From Acidobacteriota bacterium (lineage in GTDB: Bacteria; Acidobacteriota; Aminicenantia; Aminicenantales; Saccharicenantaceae): a stretch of 64,000 nucleotides of DNA. The translations under genes were made by a program, and so were the position numbers. The notes beneath the pieces were generated by a model that worked only from the letters and a program-made list of their open reading frames with translations, ran no database searches and had not been told where the DNA came from. The DNA lies in contig JAQURD010000001.1 in the NCBI GenBank assembly GCA_028749115.1, forward strand, positions 26,118-90,117, in the 5' to 3' direction. Below are positions 28,414 through 36,830 of the stretch, one piece after another (the first letter of the stretch is position 1; each line of letters begins with the position of its first letter).

Positions 28414-28441
28414 AGCCAGAAGACAGCTTAAACATCTGGCT
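28414..28441. terminator. Hairpin between convergent genes
   Basis: AGCCAGA (28414-28420) and TCTGGCT (28435-28441) form a 7-bp stem directly after the Ca2+ ATPase stop. No T run follows on either strand, so this is a weak bidirectional terminator candidate. Confidence 0.35.
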
Positions 28442-28515
28442 GAAGCCCGGCCGGGAATTTAACTTATTTCAGAATTTGAGGACGTGATTTTAGTGGCGAT
28501 TATTCACTGGTCAAT

Positions 28516-29253
28516 TTATTTCATCCGCCTGATACGAACTTCTATTTCCGGTGTATCTTTCAAGAGAGCAGCTAACCTCGAGGTATTGGTATCGCCATAA
28601 TGGTAAGGGTAAAGAATGGCCGGCTTTATCCATTTAGCGGCTTCGGCCACCATCTCCGGGGTCATGGTATAAGGCAGGTTCATAGGTAAAAAAGCAATAT
28701 CAATGTTTTTGAGGTTTTTCATTTCAGGGATATTTTCAGTATCACCGGCTACATAAACTCTTTTATCACCAAAAGTAATGACATAACCATTACCAGCTCC
28801 CCGCGGATGAAAAGGCTGGCCATCAGGCCTCTTATGAACCAGATTGTAAGCCGGCACAGCTTCAATCTCCAGTCCGAGAGGATTCAGGTGATCGCCATTT
28901 TTCATGACTTTCAAGCTGGTAACCTTAGACTGACAACTGGCCGGGCCGACGATAATAGTCGAATCCTTTTTCAGGATTTTCAGGGCGTCCAGGTCGAAGT
29001 GGTCATAGTGGTCATGGGTGATTAAAATCAGATCAGCCTGGGGAAGCTGCTGATAATTACCTTCGCTTGTCACCGGATCGCAGTGGATGACTTTATCCCC
29101 AAAAGTCAAAATCAAGCTGGAATGACCGATAAAGGTGATTTTTAAATCGCCAGCCGAAGTCTTGATAATATCTTCTTCCAGTTTTTGGCCAAAAGCCAGC
29201 AGTGGTATCAAACCCAAAAACAAAATTAGAAATAAAACGGCTAGCCTGTCCAT
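28516..29253 (-). CDS. Exported metallo-beta-lactamase-fold hydrolase (UlaG-like)
   Basis: A 245-residue protein with a clear signal peptide (LAVLFLILFLGLIPLLAFGQ). The metal-binding motif THDHYDHFD is at about 78-86 and later His/Asp ligands occur in YVAGDTENIPEM and LYPYHYGDT. The pattern matches the UlaG/L-ascorbate-lactonase-like branch, usually annotated as MBL-fold metal-dependent hydrolase. GAGGAGGAAG precedes the ATG. It is convergent with the Ca2+ ATPase and divergent from the histidine kinase. The true substrate is unknown; export makes a cytosolic lactonase role unlikely. Confidence 0.85.
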   Translation of the reverse strand: MDRLAVLFLILFLGLIPLLAFGQKLEEDIIKTSAGDLKITFIGHSSLILTFGDKVIHCDPVTSEGNYQQLPQADLILITHDHYDHFDLDALKILKKDSTIIVGPASCQSKVTSLKVMKNGDHLNPLGLEIEAVPAYNLVHKRPDGQPFHPRGAGNGYVITFGDKRVYVAGDTENIPEMKNLKNIDIAFLPMNLPYTMTPEMVAEAAKWIKPAILYPYHYGDTNTSRLAALLKDTPEIEVRIRRMK

Positions 29254-29318
29254 CGTCTTCCTCCTCTTTAAAATTTTAACATAGAAGAAATGATTTAAAA
29301 AGTTTTTTATTTTAGACT

Positions 29319-29333
29319 AAAATTAACTATAAT
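29319..29333 (+). promoter_or_regulatory. -10-like element upstream of the histidine kinase
   Basis: AAAATTAACTATAAT ends in a perfect TATAAT, 70 bp before the kinase ATG. The same 15 bases occur before dsrC at 31149-31163. No good -35 is visible. Short A+T-rich matches of this length can occur by chance. Confidence 0.3.
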
Positions 29334-29402
29334 GTCATCGCTTTCTGACATCAAAGTACTGCCGGGCCATTCAGCCTTTCAGGAGTTAAACGGGATTCTG
29401 TT

Positions 29403-31139
29403 ATGAAGCTAAAAAGGTTTTTCTGGCGCCATCTTCTGTCTTTGTGGCTGGTAGCTTTAATAGTAATCACGGTTATGGCCGTGGTTACTATTCATCAGGA
29501 AAAGAGAATTGAAATAAAAAGAGAGCTAGCTGAACTTCAGGAGCTGGCTCTGGCTTTAACGGCAGAAATTCGCTCTTTCCTACAGGTTGATAACAAAGAA
29601 TTAAGCGAGCTTCTTTTTACTCAGTCCAGGTTATGCAATGTCAGGATCACTTTAATTGAAGTCACTGGCCGGGTGGCCTTTGACAGTGAAAAAGAAGCAG
29701 CCGCCCTGGAAAGTCACCGTTACCGGCCGGAGATTTATCAGGCACTTGCGGGTCAGATTGGCTCCAGCTCACGTTACAGTGATACCCTGAAAAAGATGAT
29801 GTTCTACGTGGCTGTCCCTGTCAGGCGGGATTCGCAGATTATCGGCGCTTGCCGCATCAGCCGTGATCTTGACCTGGCGGCGATGTATTACCGGCCATCT
29901 ATTAAGTATTTCCTGGCTGTTTTTGGCCTGAGTTTGCTGTTGAGCTGGGGATTGATTTATTTCCTGCTTAGCAGACTATTCCGGCCTTTATACGAATTGT
30001 CGTCGGTCATTAGCCAGGGGGAAAGCTCTGACGAGGGGGTGGTTGTTCGGGCTACACTCCTCAGAGATCTGGGTGAATTAGCTGGCGGAGTAAGGCATCT
30101 GATTTCACAAAAAGCAGAGATAGCCTCTCATCTGAACAAAGAACATGAAATCCTGAACGGGCTTTTTGAGGCCAGCGGAGAAGGTTGGCTCCTGATAGAT
30201 CAGGAAGGAAAGATTATTCTGGCCAGCCACAGCCTTAAGAGGATGTTCCCTGATATAGATTTTAGCCAGGAGTTTTACTGGCAAGTTTTCCGCTGGCCAG
30301 AATTGAATGCACTGATTGGCCAGGCTAAAGAGAAATTAAGTCCAGTTGAGGCCCAGATGGAAAGAAATGGCCGCTTCTTCTCCTGCTCGGCGAACTGGCT
30401 TCGAAGCCGCCAGCATGTCTTGCTGAGGTTTTCTGACATAACAGACTTAGTTGATCTGGCCAGGAAAAAACAGGAATTCCAGGCTAATATAATCCATGAA
30501 CTTAAAACTCCGTTGACTGCCGTCACGGGCTTTATTGAAGCTCTGGAAGAAGAAAATCTCAGCCCTGAGGGACATGGCTATCTTGATATTATTAGAAGAA
30601 ATACGGATCGCCTAAACCGGCTAATTGAAGATTTAGCCCGGTTGTCAGAACTGGAAGAAAAAGGGGAAAAGCTGGAAAAGGAACAGGTTAACCTTACGGG
30701 GATAATCCAAACAGTAGTGAAAATCTATGCTCCTCTGGCTACCAAAAAAGGGCTAACTCTTGAGGTTAACCAGGAACCGCTGATAACTATTGAAGCTGAT
30801 CCATTCCTTCTGGAACAACTGGTCATGAATCTGATTGATAATGCTATCCGATATACAGAACAAGGTGGGGTAACAGTCACTTTGAGAAATAAAAATCAAG
30901 GGATTGAAATGGAAGTGACTGACACAGGTATTGGCCTGGCCGAAGAGCAGCTTCCCAGAATTTTTGAAAGATTTTATGTGGTTGATAAATCACGCTCGCG
31001 AAAAACAGGTGGAACCGGCCTGGGGTTGGCCATAGTTAAACATCTAGTGCTGCTTCATCAGGGTAAGATAAGTGTGAAGAGTGCGCCTGGGGCCGGAACA
31101 ACATTTACCGTCTGGCTGCCGGAGAAACAGCCAGAGTAG
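29403..31139 (+). CDS. Sensor histidine kinase (PhoR-like), no adjacent response regulator
   Basis: A 578-residue membrane sensor. Two membrane helices (about 12-30 and 167-190) flank a periplasmic domain of about 135 residues. A HAMP-like linker and a PAS-like domain (about 250-340) lead to the His box NIIHELKTPLTAVTGF with phosphoacceptor His near 364. The ATPase domain has the N box LVMNLIDNAIRYT (about 474), G1 DTGIGL (about 508) and G2 GTGLGLAIV (about 536). Such PhoR-type kinases normally sit with an OmpR-family regulator; the gene before is a minus-strand MBL protein and the gene after is dsrC. It is therefore an orphan here, or its partner is elsewhere. Confidence 0.9.
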   Translation: MKLKRFFWRHLLSLWLVALIVITVMAVVTIHQEKRIEIKRELAELQELALALTAEIRSFLQVDNKELSELLFTQSRLCNVRITLIEVTGRVAFDSEKEAAALESHRYRPEIYQALAGQIGSSSRYSDTLKKMMFYVAVPVRRDSQIIGACRISRDLDLAAMYYRPSIKYFLAVFGLSLLLSWGLIYFLLSRLFRPLYELSSVISQGESSDEGVVVRATLLRDLGELAGGVRHLISQKAEIASHLNKEHEILNGLFEASGEGWLLIDQEGKIILASHSLKRMFPDIDFSQEFYWQVFRWPELNALIGQAKEKLSPVEAQMERNGRFFSCSANWLRSRQHVLLRFSDITDLVDLARKKQEFQANIIHELKTPLTAVTGFIEALEEENLSPEGHGYLDIIRRNTDRLNRLIEDLARLSELEEKGEKLEKEQVNLTGIIQTVVKIYAPLATKKGLTLEVNQEPLITIEADPFLLEQLVMNLIDNAIRYTEQGGVTVTLRNKNQGIEMEVTDTGIGLAEEQLPRIFERFYVVDKSRSRKTGGTGLGLAIVKHLVLLHQGKISVKSAPGAGTTFTVWLPEKQPE

Positions 31140-31148
31140 CTTCATAGG

Positions 31149-31163
31149 AAAATTAACTATAAT
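31149..31163 (+). promoter_or_regulatory. -10-like element upstream of dsrC
   Basis: AAAATTAACTATAAT, identical to 29319-29333, ends 30 bp before the dsrC ATG. This would leave a normal leader containing AAAGGAGCGAG. It suggests dsrC may have its own promoter despite following the kinase by 54 bp. Confidence 0.35.
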
Positions 31164-31193
31164 TTTATCCAGCCTGGAAAGGAGCGAGAGTTT

Positions 31194-31514
31194 ATGGCGG
31201 AAATGGAAATCAAAGGAAAAAAGCTCAAGCTAAATGAAGATGGATTTCTCACTAATCCTGAAGTCTGGGATAAAGAGATTGGTGAAGAACTGGCCAGAAT
31301 AGCTGAAGGTATTGAGCAGATGACAGAAGAACACTGGAAAATTGTTAACTATATCCGCGACTATTATCTGCAGAAAGGCCAGGCGCCGATGATCCGGAAG
31401 ATGGTTAATGAAACCGGGATTAACTTAAAGCATATCTATCAGCTTTTCCCCTCGGGACCGGCCAGAGGTGCCTGCAAGGTGGCCGGGCTGCCCAAACCTG
31501 ATGGGTGTGTTTAA
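31194..31514 (+). CDS. dsrC: DsrC/TusE-family sulfur carrier with both C-terminal cysteines
   Basis: A 106-residue small protein of the DsrC/TusE family. It has the typical MTEEHWKIVNYIRDYY region and the C-terminal arm GPARGACKVAGLPKPDGCV. Cys94 and the penultimate Cys105 are eleven residues apart, the spacing that lets DsrC form the trisulfide with sulfite reductase; TusE has only the last one. No dsrAB or tus genes are visible here. The convergent neighbour is a cysteine-desulfurase-family enzyme, a plausible sulfur source. GGAGCGAG precedes the ATG. The role could be sulfur relay, redox or regulation rather than sulfite reduction. Confidence 0.88.
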   Translation: MAEMEIKGKKLKLNEDGFLTNPEVWDKEIGEELARIAEGIEQMTEEHWKIVNYIRDYYLQKGQAPMIRKMVNETGINLKHIYQLFPSGPARGACKVAGLPKPDGCV

Positions 31515-31561
31515 GACCTGAAGGTTTACTATCTTAGTTTGATTGCTATTTTTTCCGTCCT

Positions 31562-32716
31562 CTATCTTTTCAAGGCGGCAATTTCTCTGACTGCCTGGAG
31601 AGTTGTCTTGATTTCATCTTCAGTATTAAATGGTCCGACTCCGAAGCGGACCGAGCCTTTGATTTTATCTGTGCCGAGTTGCTCGTGAACGAGGGGAGCA
31701 CAGTGCAAGCCCGTCCGGCAGGCAATATTGTAATCAACATCGAGCATGATGCCCGTATCCTGAGCTTCAAGCCCCTTGACATTGAAGGAGATAACACCAA
31801 TATGGCGGTCGAGATGATCCTGGCAGTAAAGAGTTACACCCTCTATGTTCTTCAATCCTTCAACTAACTTTCCGGTTAGTTTCATTTCATGCTCATGGAT
31901 GTTGTCCAGCCCCTGGGCTAGAACCCACTTGAGACCCGCGTTCAGGCCGGCCAGGCCCAAGAGATTGCCGGTGCCATATTCCAGCCGCCAGGGATATTCT
32001 TCGAGATGAGTTCTTTGGGCTGAACGGACGCCTGTTCCGCCGGCACGGGTGATTCTGATATTTGCTTCCGGGCCGACGCACAATCCGCCAATACCCGTTG
32101 GCCCGAGGAGAGATTTGTGGCCAGTAAAGGCCACGACATCTATATTCATGTCTTTCATATTAATGGGAATTTTCCCGGCTGACTGTGAGGCGTCAATAAG
32201 AAAAGTAACACCCTTTTCTTGACAGAGGTGTCCGATTTCCCTGACAGGCTGGATGGTGCCAATAACATTGGAGGCATGATTAACTGCGACGAGTTTAGTA
32301 TTAGTTTTTAGTTTCTTTTTGATGTCATCTGGATCGACGAAACCCTGGCTATCAAAAGGAACATAATCGACTTCCACTCCAGCTAATGATAAGTGGTATA
32401 GCGGCCGGAGAACTGAATTATGCTCAAGAGTGGTGGTAATGGCGTGATCCCCAGGCTGAAGCAAACCGAAGATAGCCAGATTGAGGGCATCGGTTGAATT
32501 ATAACCAAAGCACAGCCGGTTCGGATCTGGCCCGCCAAAGAAATCATTTAAGAGCTTTCTTGTCTCATCAACGAGCTGTCCAGCTTCAAGACAGAGATCA
32601 TAGCCGGAGCGTCCGGGATTTACACCGAAATGCCGGTAAAAATAGTCCATAAACTGGTAAACTTCTTCCGGTTTAGGAAAAGAAGTGGCTCCATTATCCA
32701 GATAAATTAGACTCAT
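31562..32716 (-). CDS. Class V aminotransferase, cysteine desulfurase family
   Basis: A 384-residue PLP enzyme that would release sulfur from cysteine as a persulfide. The PLP Lys is Lys201 in FTGHKSLLGPTG, and LEHNSVLRP plus DASQSAGK form the cofactor pocket. RTGLHCAPL (Cys339) holds the conserved Cys of the group often annotated as am_tr_V_EF2568. This differs from IscS and SufS, and the activity of this subgroup is less certain. It converges on dsrC with a 47-bp gap. GGAGGT lies upstream of the start on the minus strand. Confidence 0.87.
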   Translation of the reverse strand: MSLIYLDNGATSFPKPEEVYQFMDYFYRHFGVNPGRSGYDLCLEAGQLVDETRKLLNDFFGGPDPNRLCFGYNSTDALNLAIFGLLQPGDHAITTTLEHNSVLRPLYHLSLAGVEVDYVPFDSQGFVDPDDIKKKLKTNTKLVAVNHASNVIGTIQPVREIGHLCQEKGVTFLIDASQSAGKIPINMKDMNIDVVAFTGHKSLLGPTGIGGLCVGPEANIRITRAGGTGVRSAQRTHLEEYPWRLEYGTGNLLGLAGLNAGLKWVLAQGLDNIHEHEMKLTGKLVEGLKNIEGVTLYCQDHLDRHIGVISFNVKGLEAQDTGIMLDVDYNIACRTGLHCAPLVHEQLGTDKIKGSVRFGVGPFNTEDEIKTTLQAVREIAALKR

Positions 32717-32977
32717 CTTGAAACCTCCAGTTGGATTTTAAAGTGAGGGAACGAAGCGGGCAGAAAACTGACGGACACCGTCTGGAATTACAGTTTGTTT
32801 CCATATTTGAAAATCAACTATCTATACTATTAAAATGAGAGAAGATTATCAATCAGAAAATCGTCATCTGCTTGAATAGTCAGGGCGTGTCTTGCCAGGA
32901 GCAAGAGGGCTGGCTCAAAAAAAATTTCAGAATTTTTCTTTAAGGTATTGAAATTTAGCTGAATGGTGCTAATATTT

Positions 32978-33490
32978 ATGGCTAAAATGAAATATTTTCT
33001 ATCTCTTGGCAGCAATCTCGGTGACCGTGGTCGCCATTTAAAGCAGGCCCGGCTGATGATAGAAAAGTCGGGGGCCAGAATATTGAAGCAATCTTCGGTT
33101 TATGAGACTGAGCCGGTAGATTATCAAAAACAGCCCTGGTTTTATAATCAGGTTCTGGAGGTTGAAATCGCCTGTAATCCCATCTCTCTTCTTGATTTAA
33201 TTAAAGACATTGAACAGAGAATGAAACGTCGGCCGACTTTTGATAAGGGGCCAAGAGTTATTGACATTGATATTCTGCTGGCAGAAAAGACAGTCGTTCA
33301 AACTCAGAAGCTCATGATTCCTCATCCCAGAATGAGCTTTAGAAATTTTATTATGATTCCCCTGAATGAGATTGCTCCCGACCTGGTACACCCGCTTTTC
33401 CATGAAACAGTGGCTGAACTGGCCCGGTCAACTGGCGATGCCTCAGCAATTAAAAAAATAGAAGAGGCACCACAGCAACTAGCTGTTTGA
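32978..33490 (+). CDS. folK: 2-amino-4-hydroxy-6-hydroxymethyldihydropteridine pyrophosphokinase
   Basis: FolK transfers pyrophosphate from ATP to the pterin in folate synthesis. The 170-residue protein shows YFLSLGSNLGDR at the start, ETEPVDYQKQPWFYNQVLEV, and the signature RRPTFDKGPRVIDIDILL. PHPRMSFRNFIMIPLNEIAP near the end is also conserved. In-frame ATGs at 32963, 32978 and 32987 are possible; 32978 has GGTG nine bases upstream and leaves only a short tail before the first strand. No folP or folB is adjacent. Confidence 0.9.
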   Translation: MAKMKYFLSLGSNLGDRGRHLKQARLMIEKSGARILKQSSVYETEPVDYQKQPWFYNQVLEVEIACNPISLLDLIKDIEQRMKRRPTFDKGPRVIDIDILLAEKTVVQTQKLMIPHPRMSFRNFIMIPLNEIAPDLVHPLFHETVAELARSTGDASAIKKIEEAPQQLAV

Positions 33491-33557
33491 TCAGCAGCTG
33501 TATCCTTAATGATTGCCCTATTTCTATTCCTGGCAAAAAGATAAAGCTGAACCTGAA

Positions 33558-33929
33558 TTATTCAAAAGCATTTTCGAAATGTTCTATTTCTGGCTGACCA
33601 CCGGGGTTAAAAGAAATGCTAACGACATCAAAGCGGCAATCAATGTTATTTAGATTATTAAGATAGAGGTATCCCTCAGCCGCCCGGCGGAGATGATATT
33701 TTTTCCAGGACGTCAGAGCTTCTTCCGGCGAGCCAAAATCAGCTGAACTTCTCGCCTTAACTTCTACAAAAACTAAATAGCCACCATCGCGAGCAATAAG
33801 ATCTATTTCAGTATGATGAAAATGATACTGCCGTTCCAGGATTTGATAACCCTTTTTTTGAAGATAATCAGCTGCCACTTCCTCGCCCCAACGGCCAAAA
33901 GGCAGTGAGCCTATTTGATCTTTTTCCAC
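33558..33929 (-). CDS. yraN: YraN (UPF0102) nuclease-fold protein
   Basis: A 123-residue protein with a predicted PD-(D/E)XK fold. FGRWGEEVAADYLQKKGYQI is followed by EIDLIARDGGYLVFVEVKAR, which carries the Asp and the Glu-x-Lys of the nuclease core. Length is normal. The first 19 bases overlap the end of cysS, so the two genes are co-transcribed. Function is unproven in the family; Holliday-junction-resolvase likeness is only structural. Confidence 0.88.
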   Translation of the reverse strand: MEKDQIGSLPFGRWGEEVAADYLQKKGYQILERQYHFHHTEIDLIARDGGYLVFVEVKARSSADFGSPEEALTSWKKYHLRRAAEGYLYLNNLNNIDCRFDVVSISFNPGGQPEIEHFENAFE

Positions 33930-35305
33930 CTGACTCCTTCTTTAGTATCTTCTAGCATGATGCCTTGCTGCAGAAGTTCCTGACGGATAGAGTCCGCCAG
34001 GGCAAAATTTTTCTCCAGCCTGGCCTGCTCTCTTTGCTCTATCTTTTTCATTATCTCAGCCGTAAGCTCCTCTTCTTTTTTTTCTGGCAGGACAGCCAGA
34101 ACCTGATCCATCTGATAAATAGCAGCCAGAACCTGGTTGGCTGCCTGCCGGCTAAGCTGGCTTTTGGCCAATCTTGAATTAGTCCCCCGGATAAGCTCAA
34201 AGAGAGCGGCCAGGGCAGCCGAGATATTAAGATCGTCTGCCAGACTTTCCTTAAAGTTAGTCAGAGCCGCGGCCGCCAGAGGCTCTGACTCTGGCTGGCT
34301 GGCTTCAGCCAGTGACTGGTGTTCCAGTTCATAGAGAAAATCAATAATTCTCTGTCTGGAAGCTTTAGCTTGCTCCAGATTGTCGAAAGTAAAATTTAGC
34401 ATCTTGCGGTAGTGAGTGGAAAGCAAAAAGAAGCGCAGATCAACCGGATCGATATTCCGGGCCAGAAGGTCACGCAGGGTATAAAAGTTTCCCTTGGATT
34501 TGGACATTTTTTCTCCATCAACGACCAGATGATGGCAGTGTAACCAGTAATTGACAAATTTCTGACCATAAAAGGCTTCAGATTGGGCGATTTCATTTTC
34601 ATGGTGAGGGAAAATGTTGTCGATTCCGCCGCAGTGGATATCGAAATTTGGCCCGAGGTATCGGGTGCTCATAGCCGAGCATTCAATATGCCAGCCCGGA
34701 CGGCCTGGACCGAATTCTGTTTCCCAGACAGGTTCACCTGGTTTGGCTTTTTTCCAGAGAACAAAATCATAAACGCTTTCCTTTTCATATTCATCGGTTT
34801 CCACCCGGGCTCCGGCCTTAAGTTCATCTTTATTTATTTTTGATAATTTCCCATAATCGGGAAACTTAGCTAGACTGAAATAAACTGATCCATCTTTGAT
34901 ATAAGCATAACCTTTATCAAGCAAACCCTTGATCATCCTGACCATATCATCAATATGTTCGGTTGCCCGGGGGTAATAATCAGCAGGTAGGATTCTGAGT
35001 GTTTTAATATCCTCGAAAAAGGCTTCAGTATATTTTTTGGTGTATTCATAGAGAGGCATTCCCAGGCTATTAGCACCTCTGATGGTCTTATCATCCACAT
35101 CGGTAATATTCATGACATGAGTGACCTTAAAATCGGAGAACAACAGAAATCTTTTCAGTAGATCTTCAAAAATATAAGCCCGGTAGTTGCCGATATGAGG
35201 GTAATCATAGACAGTCGGGCCGCAGGTATATAGAGAGGCCTGGCCAGCCAGTCTCGGCTTGAATTCCTCAACTTCCCCCGACAGGGTATTATAAAAGCTA
35301 ATCAT
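33911..35305 (-). CDS. cysS: Cysteinyl-tRNA synthetase
   Basis: A 464-residue class I synthetase that charges tRNA-Cys. The HIGH motif is seen as YDYPHIGNYR and KMSKS as GEKMSKSKGN. Zinc ligands are Cys in YTCGPTVYD, Cys in WHIECSAMS, and His/Glu in FPHHENEIAQ. The C-terminal anticodon-binding helices end in RQELLQQGIMLEDTKEGVRW. An upstream in-frame TTG would add 14 hydrophobic residues that do not fit; the ATG before ISFYNTLSGEVEEF matches the normal family start. Confidence 0.95.
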   Translation of the reverse strand: MISFYNTLSGEVEEFKPRLAGQASLYTCGPTVYDYPHIGNYRAYIFEDLLKRFLLFSDFKVTHVMNITDVDDKTIRGANSLGMPLYEYTKKYTEAFFEDIKTLRILPADYYPRATEHIDDMVRMIKGLLDKGYAYIKDGSVYFSLAKFPDYGKLSKINKDELKAGARVETDEYEKESVYDFVLWKKAKPGEPVWETEFGPGRPGWHIECSAMSTRYLGPNFDIHCGGIDNIFPHHENEIAQSEAFYGQKFVNYWLHCHHLVVDGEKMSKSKGNFYTLRDLLARNIDPVDLRFFLLSTHYRKMLNFTFDNLEQAKASRQRIIDFLYELEHQSLAEASQPESEPLAAAALTNFKESLADDLNISAALAALFELIRGTNSRLAKSQLSRQAANQVLAAIYQMDQVLAVLPEKKEEELTAEIMKKIEQREQARLEKNFALADSIRQELLQQGIMLEDTKEGVRWKKIK

Positions 35306-35382
35306 CCTGACTATTATGGACAAACAGATAGATAGCGTCAATACCAAGATTCAATTTTAACCACTTCAGAGGACGAAATTAT

Positions 35383-35412
35383 TTGACCTCTTTTCTCATA
35401 ATATGACATAAT
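35383..35412 (+). promoter_or_regulatory. Promoter of the lysine degradation genes
   Basis: TTGACC (35383-35388) and CATAAT (35407-35412) are 18 bp apart, 62 bp before the first gene. Both boxes match the sigma-70 consensus at five of six positions. Confidence 0.55.
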
Positions 35413-35474
35413 AATACCTAAGTTCCAGAGTCAATAATTTCTTACTTCACCATAAAAAAGAAAGGACCAGTCCT

Positions 35475-36794
35475 ATGAAAAACAACATTGGTATCAGGCG
35501 GGAGGATATCAGCCGCTATGAAAGGCGCGCGCCGCTAATCCCCGCTCACCTCAAGGAGTTAATCAGACAGTATGATTTAGAATTTTATGTTCAGCCATCA
35601 GCCATCAGGGTCTTTCCTGACAGTGAATATCTGGCCTCCGGAGCTTTTGTCCAGGAGGATATCTGCCCGAGTCAGGTCGTCCTGGCCATTAAAGAAATTC
35701 CTATCAGTAAGCTGGAGCCAGGCAAAACCTATGTCTTCTTTTCACATACGATTAAGGGCCAGGTTCATAATATGCCGATGCTAAAAAAGATTATTGATTT
35801 GGGTTGTACGCTTATCGACTACGAAAAAATGACTGATGAACAGGGCCGAAGAGTTCTGTTTTTTGGTAACTATGCCGGACATGCCGGTCTGGTTGACTCT
35901 CTCTGGGCTTACGGGCAGAGGTTAAAAATACTTGGAATCAGGACTCCATTTCTTAAGATAAGACAGGCCAATAATTATAGCAACTTGACCGAACTCAAAG
36001 AGGATATCAAGCAGATAGGGAAGGAAATAGAGGCGAAAGGCTTGCCGCCAGAGGTTGGCCCTTTTATCTGCGGTTTTTTTGGCTATGGTCATGTTTCGCA
36101 GGGGGCTCAGGAGATATATGATTTACTGCCGGCGGTCGAAATCCCGGCTTCTGAACTGGCTGAGACAGTAGAAAAGGGGTATTTCTCGCTTCATCGGGTC
36201 TATAAAGCCGTCTTTAAAGAAGAGGATATGGTCAGGCCAAAGGAAGATTTCTCTTTTGATCTTAATGATTATTATCGTCAGCCTGAAAAATATTATCCGG
36301 TAACGGAAAATTATCTGCCTTATCTCAATGTCCTGATCAATGCTATTTTCTGGACGCCAAGATATCCCAGATTTGTGACCAGAAAGTTTTTAGAAAACCT
36401 TTATAGCAGCCAGGCTCAGCCCAGGCTTCAGGTCATAGGTGATATTACCTGTGATATAAATGGTTCTCTGGAATGCACTGTCCGGGCGACTGATTCAGAA
36501 CATCCGGTTTATGTTTTTGATCCGGTAAGCGGGCAGACAGTTGATAGCTTTGAGGGGCGGGGGCCAGTAGTCATGGCAGTCTATAATTTGCCAGCCGAAT
36601 TGCCGCTTGAATCCTCGACTTATTTCAGTCAGCATCTGAAAACCTATATCCCCAATCTAGCTAAGGCAGATTTTAAACAGGCTTTCGAGAAAATAGAGCT
36701 TGACCCTGTGGTTAAAAGAGCAGTGATTACCTACCGGGGAGAGTTGACTCCCGATTATCAGTATTTGAATGAATATATAAAAGATCTGAAATAA
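35475..36794 (+). CDS. Lysine-ketoglutarate reductase (saccharopine-forming), stand-alone LKR half
   Basis: A 439-residue protein matching the N-terminal half of the bifunctional animal/plant aminoadipic semialdehyde synthase. NIGIRREDISRYERRAPLIP is the AlaDh/PNT-type opening. IKEIPISKLEPGKTYVFFSH and FFGNYAGHAGLVDSLWAYGQ are strongly conserved in LKR. It would condense lysine and 2-oxoglutarate to saccharopine with NAD(P)H. The saccharopine dehydrogenase half follows 36 bp later as a separate gene. A promoter lies just upstream. Biosynthetic use is less likely, as the LKR type is normally catabolic. Confidence 0.85.
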   Translation: MKNNIGIRREDISRYERRAPLIPAHLKELIRQYDLEFYVQPSAIRVFPDSEYLASGAFVQEDICPSQVVLAIKEIPISKLEPGKTYVFFSHTIKGQVHNMPMLKKIIDLGCTLIDYEKMTDEQGRRVLFFGNYAGHAGLVDSLWAYGQRLKILGIRTPFLKIRQANNYSNLTELKEDIKQIGKEIEAKGLPPEVGPFICGFFGYGHVSQGAQEIYDLLPAVEIPASELAETVEKGYFSLHRVYKAVFKEEDMVRPKEDFSFDLNDYYRQPEKYYPVTENYLPYLNVLINAIFWTPRYPRFVTRKFLENLYSSQAQPRLQVIGDITCDINGSLECTVRATDSEHPVYVFDPVSGQTVDSFEGRGPVVMAVYNLPAELPLESSTYFSQHLKTYIPNLAKADFKQAFEKIELDPVVKRAVITYRGELTPDYQYLNEYIKDLK

Positions 36795-36830
36795 TAAAAA
36801 TGTTGAAGAGAAAGGACTGAAGGTAATAAT

